In this document: piece by piece, positions 21,773 to 31,722 of the stretch
How the letters are laid out: each line of letters starts with the position of its first letter
Numbering within the stretch: the stretch's first letter is position 1
Assembly: GCA_032718475.1 (NCBI GenBank)
Contig: JAUCBJ010004767.1
Location: 1-62,000, forward strand
Origin: Nemertoderma westbladi
Lineage: Eukaryota; Xenacoelomorpha; Nemertodermatida; Nemertodermatidae
Direction: 5' to 3'
Length of the DNA: 62,000 nucleotides
Notes under the pieces: model-generated
What the model saw: the letters and a program-made list of their open reading frames with translations, nothing else
The model's database searches: none
Told to the model about the DNA's origin: nothing
Position numbers and translations under genes: made by a program

Positions 21773-22798
21773 TTAAGTATTTGTGACGTCATCAGGTAAG
21801 TCAATGGAGATTTTGGAAGGTTTTGATTTACTAGAAGGGCCCACGGGTCCGCCGGTAAGTATTCCCTTGTTGACTGTTGATCCGTCCGGGTCTACAAGTA
21901 ATTTGTCCTTCTTCGTCTTCTTACCTTGATTGTCAGTACTTTGTAAGTCGATCGTTAATGGTGGTTTGAACTCTATGGGGTCAGTGGGTTTCGGTAAACT
22001 TATTTTTCTGCCGACATTAATCCCGGGTCTCACCATAGGTTGCAAGTTTGGTATGTCTCTTGAGCGCAAAGTAACGCCTGTATTTACATTAGCGTAGGTA
22101 CTACCCACATCTGTAATACATGAGGTTTCACTGTGCTTATGGTCGCTCAAGTGTGTCAAAATTGGTAGTTTGTCAATACAAGGCCGCTCCAATAGGGAAA
22201 CTGCGGCTTTACTATTTGTCAATATGTCACTAGTGTCTGGTAGAACATTTTGTGACATGTCTGGTAAAATGTTTCGCGGAACATCCGGCGAAATATCTAG
22301 TGACGTGTCTGGCAAAACGTCTGGTTGACCGTCTAGTAACGTGTCTGGCGATACGTCTGGTAACGTATCTGGTTGTTTGTCAATAGAAGGCCGCTCCAAT
22401 AGGGAAACTGCGGCTTTACTGTTTGTCAATATGTCACTAGTGTCTGGTAGAACATTTTGTGATATGTCTGGCAAAATGTCTGGTTGGCTGTCTAGTAACG
22501 TGTCTGTTGGACCGTCTGGCGATATGTCTGGTGTAGAAAGGCTCGCAAGTCTTCCTCTCTTTACCTTTGAAGTTATATCTTTCCATTTCGCCTTCGGTTT
22601 TTTCTTGAGTTTTGCCGCCGTCGTCTTTTTCTTTGCCTTCCCCTTTTTTGGTTTCTTGATTTCGGCGTCCTTAGGGATGGTGTTAGACTTGTTGTCGTAT
22701 AACGGGGGCCAATCTTGTGTCGATTTCTGCAAGAATTGGGGTCCGTGTTGCCAAAATTCTTTGTTTTCCGGTTTACAGAATTCCTCAGGCATCATTCC
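21773..22798 (-). pseudogene. Element C pol linker with Pro-Asp repeats
   Basis: In frame with RT upstream and integrase downstream but bounded by TGA (22799-22801) and TAA (21773-21775). It starts with the end of RNase H and the usual following residues (MMPEEFCKPENKEFWQHGPQ), then a Lys-rich stretch and a low-complexity region of LPDTS/SPD units. A 207-bp segment is repeated (AGGCCGCTCC at 22181 and 22388), encoding KAAVSLLERP twice. The 20-bp C motif lies at 22536-22555. The linker is unusually long for a BEL/Pao pol, and the repeat suggests local duplication. Confidence 0.75.
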
Positions 22799-24640
22799 TC
22801 ACGACGCAATATCGGCTGGGTTTTGTGGTCCGGGACAATGTCGCCAATCCTCTTTTATTGAACGGTCTAGAATTTCTGCGCGACGGTTAGCTACGAATGT
22901 CTTGAATTCAAGTGTGTCGTTATTTATGTAAAATAAAACCAACGTCGCGTCAGTCCAATAAAATATCTGTAAACTTGACTGTAGTTCTGTCTGTATAAGG
23001 TTTACGATGGTGGTTGACAGTGTTGCGGCTTGTAGCTCAGCTCGTGGTGTCGTCATATACTTAGTAGGCATTGTTTTTGCCTTGGAAGTAATGAGCGAAA
23101 CATCGAATTCTTCTGAGTCTACTTGTCTGCGCAAGTACGCTGCTACACCAAAACCGTTGTCACTGGCGTCAGAAAAACAATGTAGTTCCAAGTTGTCAGG
23201 AAATGTAGTTTGTAATGGAAAGTAGACTCTGGGTATGGAATAATCCTCTAGCGAAGATAATTCCGCCTCCCAGGTCTTCCATAAGTCCACTTGGTCTGAT
23301 GAGATCGGCTCGTCCCATGTCAGTCCATCCTTCCAAATACTGCGCATATAAATGCGGGCTTGCAGTATTACTGGACTGATGAATCCTAATGGATCGAAGA
23401 ATCGGCTCAATTTTGACAAGCATGATCTCTTTGTCAGTGTGTTCTCTTGACTGTCCAGTCTCACCTTCACTCGAAAGTTGTCCGTGTTTGGGTCCCAAAA
23501 GAGCCCCAACACCTTGGTCGTCGGTAGTGGTTCGAACTCTAGGTCTATGTCACCACCTCCACGCTCAGTCGTTCCGAATGAGTCTACTAATTCGGCACTG
23601 TTTGAGGCGAATTTGGTGAGGTTGAAACCTCCGCCCGCTAAGCAGTCCCGTAATTGATGTGCTACTGTTGTAGCACGTTCTACTGTGTCGCAACTCTGTA
23701 AGCCGTCGTCGACGTAAAAGTCACGCTCCACAATCCTAATTATCTCTGGGTCATACAGGTGTTTCTGATCCCTAGCGGCTTGTTTTAGGGCGTACATCGT
23801 GCAGTTTGGGCTGTCCCTGGCACCGAAAACGCGAACTTGCATTTGGTAAGTCGCCGGTGGTAGACTTAAGTCTCCTTCCGGGTACCAGAGGAACCGCAAA
23901 CTGTCTCTGTCTCGCTCTAACGCTCTCACTTGGTGAAACATCGCTTCAACGTCGCAAGTAAAAGCTACTTGACGCTGACGGAAGCGCATAATCACCCCCA
24001 TAAGATAATTATTCATGTTTGGTCCATCCATCAACTCGCTATTGAGGGACATTCCCTCAAACAGAGCCGCACAGTCATTGACTACACGTACTTTGTCTGG
24101 TTTGTCGGGGTGTCTCACGTAGTGATGTGGCAAGTAGTACGTCTGGTCAGTCACTATCTCTGGGTTAGTCATCCGGATAGCGTATCCCTTGGTCAAATAC
24201 GTCTCCATCTGAGTGTTGTACTGTAGATGGGCTTTCTCGTCCTTTAATAGACGTTGTCGGATTGAGTGTAGACGTCTTAAAGCTAGTGGGTAGTTATTTA
24301 TAAGTTTAGGACTTTGGCTACGCCATAACATCCCCACCTCATAATGTCCGTCTTTCGTCTGGCGGATAGTATCTTCCATGATCCTCAAAGATTGTTTCTC
24401 CTGTTCCGACATACATGGTTCGTAGCTACCAGGTTCAGCTGTATCTTGTTCTAACCACCTGATAGTCTTCTCCGTTAATTCTTTGTCCAATACAGCTTGT
24501 TCCAATTGATGATTTCTCAACGCGTCATCATCGATATCGACGGGCGTTGTTGAGGTTGTTGGGGTAGGTAGACTCGCAAGCCTTCCGGCGTTATCATCTG
24601 TCGTCGTTGGAATCTCTAGCTGACTCGTCTTCTCCCCAAG
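22799..24640 (-). pseudogene. Element C reverse transcriptase-RNase H
   Basis: The frame is open from immediately after the gag TAA (24641) to a TGA at 22799. RT shows VRVVNDCAALFEG, FTCDVEAMFHQV, ARDSPNCTMYA and the catalytic FYVDDGL. RNase H shows HCFSDASDNGFGVAAYL and TPRAELQAA, ending NPADIAS. The terminal TGA stands where a CGA Arg codon is expected (compare ADIASRG in elements A and B), so it looks like a CpG-to-TpG nonsense change; the frame continues directly beyond it. The segment before RT carries the 20-bp motif at 24567-24586, encoding GRLASL. RT catalytic residues are intact. Confidence 0.88.
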
Positions 24641-27610
24641 TTATAAACTCCGCTGGTGAATTAGCTGCTCCTTGTGACTTATCATACCAGTTACACGTCT
24701 GTCATGTTTTGTCGACTGTAGTGTAGTATGGTCCACGTCGTGTGAGAAGGAATGAATTGAATTTGTAGTTAATAAACTACATGTACTTTGTACATCGTCT
24801 TCCTCGTCACTTATGTACAGTGTGCGCACAGGCGCTCGAGTATACCACCCTATCGGCGTTCTACAGGCGTATGCGTTTCCCGCTACGACTGCCGATGGTC
24901 TGGTTTCCCACACTTGATGTAGGTTGAATTGGTCCGTCCCGATCAGCATGGCTACCGATCTATAATTGACAGGACATTCGGGTACACCAAGGTGTCTGAA
25001 ATACTTACGGTCCTCCAAGGATTGTTCTGGGACCGGACCTAGTAGGTTACTAAAGTCTTTGGTGGCCGCAAAAGTCAAATCCTTGAAGGGTAACAAAGAC
25101 CTCTCCCTCTCGCTGTGTTGCGATTTTGGAAGAAGAGAGTCTAAGTCCAACTTAACTCGTGTCACTGGTATTGCACGTTGCCCGTGCATACTACTTACGG
25201 TGTAACTGACGCGCTTACCTCGTTTGAGATCCGTCACTACGTCAGCTATCTTTTCATCCACGTAGCTGTGAGATGAGGCTGAATCCAGGATAGCGTAGAT
25301 TCTCTTGCTCCCCTTTGTGCCAGTAATCTTAATCGGAATTACACTGAATCCCTTTAGTTGGTCAGTAGTCAGAAGCGCGATCGATGGCTGTTCGTCTCCA
25401 TCAGAATATACGTCGTCATCTTCTGACTCTTCGTCCGACGATCCGGATTGTTCTGAGAAGCAATCCTCAATATGGGTCACGAAGGTTGGAGTCGTTTTCG
25501 ATTCTCGAATTTTGTAGGCCGCATTACATCTCGCTGCTGCTTCCGGGTGTTCCCTGGCGAAGCGTTTTGTCGGCGTGTGGCTGTCTGTGTGGAGCAGACC
25601 GTCGTGGTTGCGTCCACAGGATGGACAAGTGTCGGTATTTGGGCAATCTTTACGGACGTGTCCGTGTCGCGTACACCGCCAACAAGAGTCCAATGGCCGT
25701 ATCTGCAGCCGTCGTTCTTCCGAGTTTAACTCGCGAAACTGTCGACAACCTCTCAACTTGTGACCGATATACCGCTTGCCTAGATGCTCGCAGTATTGGC
25801 AGCCGCTGAAGTCGGTACTGAGTTGCTGTCTCGTCTGTTTTGTCCCAATGGGCGCAGATACTCTACTACCGTCCGAGAATTGTCGGGTTTCCGTCGATGT
25901 GGCGTATGTGGCCGTCTTGGTGGATGTTGTCTGGGGTTTTTGCCGGTTGGAGGATGGCAATGTGATTCCTTCTGCCACGATGTGCTGGTCAGTGTAGTTA
26001 GATCGAGTTTCTACTACTGCCTCCCTGGATATCAAAAGGTACACATCCTCCAGTTTTAAGAATCCACCCCGCTCTTCTCGCTGGTATTCGATCTTTCTCC
26101 ACTCCCGACGAAGTCGATGGTGGAGTCGTCCTATGATCTTTAATAGGACTGTAGGGGTATTCCCGTAGTCAAGTTGTCCAATGGATCTTAAAGTCGTGAT
26201 AGCGTTCTTTATCTCGTCGGCCAGTTTCAATAAGTCGACGGGTTTAGTAATAGCCCCTCCCTTACAGAGTTCCTCTATCACTGACCTGGCCATGCTGACT
26301 GTACCTCCGTATATCGAAGTTAAACGATCGTACGCTAGTTCGAAGGCGTCCGGTACACCAACGAAGGTCTCCGCCAAACGTTTAGGTTCTCCTGACAACG
26401 TTTGAAGCAGGTAATTAAACTTCTCCCGTGATGTAAAGGCGCACACGGCGATCTGAGATTCGATATAGTCTACGAAAGTGTGCCAGTGTTTTGAGCTACC
26501 GGAAAACTTCGGTGGTTGTTGCACCGGCAATCCTTGTCTGGCTGCGAATTTCGCTATTTCCTCGGCAACGTTCAGAGTTTCGCGTCCTTGGTTGGTAATC
26601 TGGTTGATATCCCTTCTTGGCGCTTTTCCCTGATATGCTGTGTGTTTTGAAGGTACCGGTCTTTGTGGTTCCTTCGGGTGTCTATTGTGTTCGAATTCAG
26701 TGTTCCTCGAACTATCGGTTTGAACTTCCTCCAGACGCTCCTCGATCTGAGCCAACTTGTTAACAACTGGTCGCATGATGTCGGCGAACTGTTGTGTACT
26801 GATTGCGTCCGTTGGTTGTAACGCCTTCTGTGTTGGTGTATTCTGTGGAGGATTGTCTACAAAGGAGTTGTCTGAACGCTCGCGTTTATATTCATCGGCC
26901 GCCCCTGTTCTAAATACCTCGCGTTTCGGGTAATCCGATTCGCTCGAAGTACTACTATCATCTGGATATGGTGGTCGACGTGCTCGCGTCCGTTGCGTCG
27001 TACGAATTCTAACGTTTCGTTTTGGAACATCATCCACTGGTCTCCGTTGTTCGGTAGGCTCACAAGTCTTCCTCGAAGTCGTAGATTGCGATGTGAACTG
27101 GTTGAACGGTCGCGTATCCACTGGTCTCCGTTGTTCGGTAGGCTCACAAGTCTTCCTCGAAGTCGTAGATTGCGATGTAAACTGGTTGAACGGTCGCGTA
27201 TCCACTGGTCTCCGTTGTTCGGTAGGCTCACAAGTCTTCCTCGAAGTCGTAGATTGCGATGTAAACTGAACCGGTGGTCGAATAACCGCTTTTGAATCAA
27301 CTGGCCTTGTAGGTCGAAACGTCATTGGGTAAGCGTAGTGTGTAACGGGTTTAGGTGTCGACGGTGGACTCACCTGTTTAGTCGTCAGTAGTGCAGGTCC
27401 AGTCAACAAACTACTACGATCTGTAATCGGTGGGTTACTTACCTTAACTTTCGGAATAGGCGACGACGTTGCTCTTGGCGGTGTAAACTTGTCCGGAATA
27501 ACAAACCTGTGTTCCGTCGCACCATGGATAGGAGAAATATTACTACTACCAGCAATCGAAACAGGTTCCTTAGTCGTAACATAGGAGTTACCTGAGGGAA
27601 TCTTTGACAT
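24641..27610 (-). CDS. Element C gag-protease
   Basis: 989 codons. The N-terminal third is Pro/Ser/Thr-rich and contains three tandem 28-residue repeats (84-bp DNA repeat at 27033-27269). The BEL/Pao gag domain (DUF1759-like) runs from about PPKFSGSSKHWHTFVDYIES to YLLISREAVVETRS. Zinc-binding motifs follow: CQYCEHLGKRYIGHK..., CWRCTRHGHVRKDC and CPSCGRNHDGLLH. The protease has the catalytic block AILDSASSHSYVDEK, where DSA replaces the more usual DSG or DTG. It ends at TAA 24641-24643; the same frame continues without a break into pol, so this stop is either a leaky gag-pol boundary or a lesion. An in-frame TAA lies three codons upstream of its ATG, so it must be reached by reinitiation or frameshifting from the overlapping ORF at 27439-29016. 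Confidence 0.85.
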   Translation of the reverse strand: MSKIPSGNSYVTTKEPVSIAGSSNISPIHGATEHRFVIPDKFTPPRATSSPIPKVKVSNPPITDRSSLLTGPALLTTKQVSPPSTPKPVTHYAYPMTFRPTRPVDSKAVIRPPVQFTSQSTTSRKTCEPTEQRRPVDTRPFNQFTSQSTTSRKTCEPTEQRRPVDTRPFNQFTSQSTTSRKTCEPTEQRRPVDDVPKRNVRIRTTQRTRARRPPYPDDSSTSSESDYPKREVFRTGAADEYKRERSDNSFVDNPPQNTPTQKALQPTDAISTQQFADIMRPVVNKLAQIEERLEEVQTDSSRNTEFEHNRHPKEPQRPVPSKHTAYQGKAPRRDINQITNQGRETLNVAEEIAKFAARQGLPVQQPPKFSGSSKHWHTFVDYIESQIAVCAFTSREKFNYLLQTLSGEPKRLAETFVGVPDAFELAYDRLTSIYGGTVSMARSVIEELCKGGAITKPVDLLKLADEIKNAITTLRSIGQLDYGNTPTVLLKIIGRLHHRLRREWRKIEYQREERGGFLKLEDVYLLISREAVVETRSNYTDQHIVAEGITLPSSNRQKPQTTSTKTATYATSTETRQFSDGSRVSAPIGTKQTRQQLSTDFSGCQYCEHLGKRYIGHKLRGCRQFRELNSEERRLQIRPLDSCWRCTRHGHVRKDCPNTDTCPSCGRNHDGLLHTDSHTPTKRFAREHPEAAARCNAAYKIRESKTTPTFVTHIEDCFSEQSGSSDEESEDDDVYSDGDEQPSIALLTTDQLKGFSVIPIKITGTKGSKRIYAILDSASSHSYVDEKIADVVTDLKRGKRVSYTVSSMHGQRAIPVTRVKLDLDSLLPKSQHSERERSLLPFKDLTFAATKDFSNLLGPVPEQSLEDRKYFRHLGVPECPVNYRSVAMLIGTDQFNLHQVWETRPSAVVAGNAYACRTPIGWYTRAPVRTLYISDEEDDVQSTCSLLTTNSIHSFSHDVDHTTLQSTKHDRRVTGMISHKEQLIHQRSL
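27033..27269. repeat. 84-bp tandem repeat, three units, in C gag
   Basis: TCCACTGGTCTCCG landmarks at 27033, 27117 and 27201. Units are nearly identical and keep the reading frame (28 residues each, containing SRKTCEPTEQRRPV). Each unit contains one copy of the 20-bp C motif. Confidence 0.92.
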
Positions 27611-29016
27611 AAGTCTTTAACTAATTGTCTTTCTCGCCCAGGTGCCCCTACACTTCCTTCCTTCATTCGTTCCTGAATTTGGCGATGTCTTACCTCTAGC
27701 TGGTCCAAATCATGTCCGTCACGAGATCTCATCGATCGATCGCGGGCTTGTAGATCCAGATCTTCCTTCGCGTTGGCTAATTCTCTCGCCTTCTTCCCGA
27801 GTTCGAAATGAAGTTTAACTTCCTTCTCGCGTTGTTCCGTCTGTTGTTGTTGCGCCTCGAACTCCGCTTGTCGTATAGCTGATTGAGCCTTTATTTGCCG
27901 TTTTTTCATCTCGGCTCTCGCTTCTGAAACTAATCTTTGTCGTTCTAGCTCGGCCGCTGCCGCTGCCGCCGCCGCTTGTCGCTCTAACTCAGCCGCTGTC
28001 GCTGCCGCCGTTTGTTGTGCAATGTCCAACTCTAACCTTTCCATCTCGGCTGCTTCCAACTCGGCTTGTTCTTGCAGATGAGAGATTCTTGCAACATTCG
28101 CAACCCGTAGTTTCTCTTCTTGTACTGCTGCTTGTGCCATTAGCAGTTGAGTTTGTTCCTCCATCTCCTGTTGTTGTCTGTAGAGTTGCTGTTGTCGAGC
28201 AGTTTCTGACGTAGCCATACTCACCTCGCCAATTTCGCTGCGAATACTCACCAGTGATTGATTTAGTGTTCCCGGTGCCAGTTCGATTTGTGCGAGTGAA
28301 GTTTCCCTCGTAGCCTCCGGCACGGTTTCCCAATCTCCGACGTCCTCGCCGCACATGCGTAAGTGATCCGTCAGGTGTTTCAATTGTCCATCTAGCCTGT
28401 ACAGTTCCTGTTCTTCCTCGGGTTGCAATAATTCGTCCGAAACTGACTCACCTAACAACTGGTCCGCTTGTTCCTGTTGTATCTGCCTAATCGTCGACTT
28501 AAACTGAATCAGTTTCTCTCTAGTGATCATTAGTTTCTCGAGGATTCTAAGCTGAGTGTCCATATCCTGTCTCTGTCTAGCTAGATCTTGTAGACCAATT
28601 AGGTTATCTACGGACTTATATACTTTACTCTGTACTCTCACCTGTAGAGTGTAGAACTCGAACCGAGACATCAGAGCGGTTAACTCATCTAATATGCGTT
28701 GGCCTTCTCCAATACTCCTGGTAATATGCGCCATGTAACCGCCGACGCTTCTAACTACGCTCTCCTGGCTTCCTACTGAACTTACCATCTCCGTTTCCCT
28801 GTATCTAGGTTGCGGGACCGTTAGGAAATCCTCAGTCCTGCCGTCGCCTCGTACTACGGCATCCGGTACTTCCGTTGGATGTACTGGTGACGCGCACGGT
28901 GTAGGTTCGGTAGGCTCACGAGTCTTCCCCTGTGGTTCTTCCGCTTCTGACTTATCTCCGTCACATGAGTCATAGTCGGTTTGTGTATTTTTCGTATAGT
29001 CTTGTTTGTCACTCAT
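27439..29016 (-). CDS. Element C N-terminal gag ORF, long coiled coil
   Basis: 525 codons from ATG 29016. An acidic, disordered N terminus (about 1-80) is followed by helical and coiled-coil sequence over about residues 90-460, very rich in Gln, Glu and Ala (for example ERQAAAAAAAAELERQRL). The last ~55 residues overlap the gag-protease ORF in another frame, and the change of composition there suggests the natural product shifts frame within 27439-27610 or ends there. The same plan, an Ala-rich coiled coil ahead of the DUF1759 gag, is seen in elements A and B. Assignment as structural polyprotein is by position and architecture. Confidence 0.7.
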   Translation of the reverse strand: MSDKQDYTKNTQTDYDSCDGDKSEAEEPQGKTREPTEPTPCASPVHPTEVPDAVVRGDGRTEDFLTVPQPRYRETEMVSSVGSQESVVRSVGGYMAHITRSIGEGQRILDELTALMSRFEFYTLQVRVQSKVYKSVDNLIGLQDLARQRQDMDTQLRILEKLMITREKLIQFKSTIRQIQQEQADQLLGESVSDELLQPEEEQELYRLDGQLKHLTDHLRMCGEDVGDWETVPEATRETSLAQIELAPGTLNQSLVSIRSEIGEVSMATSETARQQQLYRQQQEMEEQTQLLMAQAAVQEEKLRVANVARISHLQEQAELEAAEMERLELDIAQQTAAATAAELERQAAAAAAAAELERQRLVSEARAEMKKRQIKAQSAIRQAEFEAQQQQTEQREKEVKLHFELGKKARELANAKEDLDLQARDRSMRSRDGHDLDQLEVRHRQIQERMKEGSVGAPGRERQLVKDLCQRFPQVTPMLRLRNLFRLLVVVIFLLSMVRRNTGLLFRTSLHRQEQRRRLFRKLR

Positions 29017-29826
29017 TTCGGTAGTTGTAAGTCAAGTAAAATGTGAGTGTCAAAGTATCAAACTTACCGTATTTATCTAAACGGTACTAATTACAGTCAT
29101 ATAAAATTAGCCTACCGGCCGATTTTATAGCAGATGGATAAAATTAGCCTAAACGGCCAATTTTACAGCAAATAAATGTCACGGAATAAGTATATAATAA
29201 AATTAGCCTAGCGGCCAATTTTATAACAAATAAATCGGATAACGATATGCGTTATCAAAAGGTAAATTAAATACAATAATACGGACTAATTCAGCAATGA
29301 ACAAAGAAATCATACGGAATGCATAAATACTTGAGACAGTGGAACCCACAATAATTTTAACTAATACGGTAATGCCTAACTTATTTATGCAACTTTTCGA
29401 ACTCACCCACTCCAATAATTCTCCAGAAAAACAGATTCCCAGATACAAACCGGACGTGAACCTTTCCGTTTTTAATGTTGCGGACGAAACGCGATTTTCC
29501 CAACCAAAGTTGTTGAGTTATCTATCTCCCAAACTTGCTAAACACGGTCTTGCTCCCGTTACAGTCTAGAAATGAGCTCTGAATCCTGAAAAACAAAAGA
29601 GTTAGGTTTTACTTTTTACGAAAATTTTGTACCGGTACAATATGGTATTTAAACCCTTTTAAACACCGGTATTCAATTCCAAAAATATTTTACACGCGGT
29701 TCAAATCAAATTTTATTTCAAAAAATTAGCACTTAGCTAATCAAATATAAATTTTTACCTCAAAATACAAAATTTTCAAATAACTTTTGTCCTACCGAAC
29801 CGTAGTTCAGTAAAACACATTCCTAC
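29017..29826 (-). other. Element C 5' leader
   Basis: About 810 bp between the 5' LTR and the first gag ATG, without a convincing ORF. It contains three copies of a hairpin repeat (29103-29224). The bases right after the LTR (minus strand GTAGGAATGTG) do not begin with TGG, so no standard tRNA primer-binding site is evident. Confidence 0.65.
29103..29224. repeat. Three AAAATTAGCC...GGCCRATTTT hairpins in C leader
   Basis: Copies start at about 29103, 29140 and 29198. Each has AAAATTAGCC, a 4-5 nt spacer and GGCCRATTTT, able to fold as a stem of about nine pairs. Placement in the untranslated leader would fit an RNA packaging or dimerisation signal, which is an inference. Confidence 0.6.
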
Positions 29827-31722
29827 TATTGGAAGAGACGGTAACAATACCTGCAATATCCTACTGTAAAGTTTGTGAATCAAATCATAAATCCGACCTT
29901 CTCACCAAAACAGTAAACTCTAAGTAAGCGAATATATTGCAGTATCGATCTCTTATAACCGGTGAGGCAGAAAACAGTCTACGAGCAGACAAACTTCGAT
30001 AAAACAAAAATCCCGCGCAGCGAATCCTAAAATCAGGCTGACTCACTGACGGACTAAGGGGCTCGTATACTTTGCCGCGGTGTGATTTATATGGTTGGGC
30101 AAAGAGACGCTAGCTAGGTACAGAGGCAGAGATTTGGAGATGTCTAACTAGCGGGCAAAAGCACAGTACGGACAAAAGTTAATTTTATATATTTTGAGGT
30201 GTAAATAATTTCTAACGCGCGTGTGTTAATTCTGAACGGTCAAAAGCAGTTTTGCTCCTTCACATATATAATTACTGGGTACGGTGTGCATTTTACGAAT
30301 ATTCTAATTTTGTAACTTGTAGGTCCAATACTCACGAATGATAAGGTTCCTTCCCCTCTTGCGTATTTCCAGGACTCAAATTCAGGCATAAGGTTAATGC
30401 TACGCCCAGAATTCGGCAATTTTAGGTACCAGGTCCCTGATACTAAGAAGAGATGTGTTAGTTTACTACAGTAGGCGTACAGTTACTAATAGCTATCCTG
30501 GCTCTTATCTGGAATTTTAGTCACCTAGGTAGGCTGGGTAACTTCCTATCAGGACGTTGGCGGGGACACGGTAGATGTTAGTATATCCCTAATAGCCTCA
30601 ATTTATTTGCGCCTAGTTGTAAACTGCCCTACCGCCTGAACGGTACAATCCCAATTCAGGTGAAAACACAGCAACCCTCCTAGCCTACAAGTTCTAATGC
30701 AATGGACACCGTTGTACTGCAAATAGTCGCAAACGCACCTGTACTTAGCAAGAGTTAGGCGTACAGTTTGCTGCACCCTACCAATTTGTATGCTGCGTAC
30801 CGGTGTGCCTACGTCCTATCTGCGTACTAGTATCTGCCTGCTCTCCCCCCCCCCCCGTAGGAATGTGAAGGTCTACTGTGGTTTTTCCTGAATCAAGACA
30901 GTACAGTCCCTAAGATGTAATTTTAGGCTCACAGCGTGTCACTACTTCTACCTTTTGATCTTTGGTCTTACGCTTAGGTAGCAAGGCGTCGAACGCTGTC
31001 TAACCTTTCAGGCGATGGGCGAATAACTCAAGATGGTATTGCGGGTTGTCTCTTGTCTACATTCCCGTGATGTTCCCGTTCATTGCTGCGGCCCGATCTC
31101 TAGCCGGCCATCCTGTCCTTAGCTGGGTTCACCGTAGTGAATCATGGTGAAAGAAAAGCAGATAGCGGTATTTCTGAATTTATTGCAGATAATAATACAA
31201 AATGTAATCTGAATACTAATAACAGAATAAACAAATATCAGATAACTCAGAATAATTGAATATAGAGATAGATTAAGATTGATAACTAATGAACAAATCG
31301 CACCTTTATATAGCAAATTTGTGCTGCAATCAATCGAGAAAATTCTCGATTGTTCTATAGGTTCTAACAGGTTTTTAAAGATAGCTATTGGTCCAGCTAA
31401 TATATAACTTGCACGACATTGGTTACAATCAAATAACTACAGTCTCATTGGTACAGACAAATGCAATTAATTTGTAGCGGTCAATTTAAATGAGTTGAAA
31501 TTCTGCACAAAAAATAATTCGCACTTACTAGGATTCGAACTCAATACCTACTACACATATAATTTCCAACGCTCTACCGACTGAGCTACTGAACCACTTG
31601 ACCAATAGGCGTACAAATGATAGAACAAATACGAATGAGAACTCAAAGCAATCTTTTACAAAGTTAATTCGAATAAAATAAAATTTTGAAAATCCACGGC
31701 ATTTAGAGAATATAATTCTATA
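29827..31722 (-). repeat. Element C 5' LTR (1,896 bp)
   Basis: Near-identical to 15264-17162. On the element's strand it begins TATAGAATT and ends CCAATA. It should contain the promoter, but I could not place a start site. Confidence 0.93.
31521..31595 (-). other. tRNA-like segment in 5' LTR of C
   Basis: Identical to the segment at 16961-17035, with A-box-like and B-box-like sequences (B box 31540-31531) and unpaired stems. In the 5' LTR it lies upstream of the gag message on the same strand. Confidence 0.6.

Larger units (their letters stand above)
17460..28928. repeat. Nine copies of a 20-bp near-palindrome in element C
   Basis: Plus-strand consensus GRWAGRCTCRCRAGYCTTCC. Copies: 17460-17479, 17823-17842, 19960-19979, 22536-22555, 24567-24586, 27053-27072, 27137-27156, 27221-27240 and 28909-28928. 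The two halves are imperfectly complementary around a CRCR centre. Three copies are non-coding. In coding regions the motif is read in different frames (GRLASL in pol, RKTCEPT or GKTREPT in gag), so peptide selection does not explain it. Copies fall in linkers between modules: gag N terminus, before the gag core, protease-RT, RNase H-integrase, integrase-ORF3, after ORF3, and near the 3' LTR. I saw none in elements A or B. Confidence 0.8.
15264..31722 (-). mobile_element. Full-length BEL/Pao element C with a third ORF
   Basis: A 16.46-kb LTR retrotransposon on the minus strand inserted into element A. The 5' LTR is 29827-31722 and the 3' LTR 15264-17162; CAAGT duplications lie at 15259-15263 and 31723-31727. 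Going right to left: leader with repeated hairpins, N-terminal gag ORF, gag-protease, RT-RNase H, proline/aspartate linker, integrase, an integrase C-terminal domain, then an extra zinc-knuckle ORF before the 3' LTR. A purine-rich GGAGCGG sits directly next to the 3' LTR, the same tract as in A and B, and is the likely polypurine tract. LTRs differ at only one or two bases plus a poly(C) length, so insertion is recent. The coding region nonetheless has three in-frame stops and two frameshifts. Confidence 0.9.
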
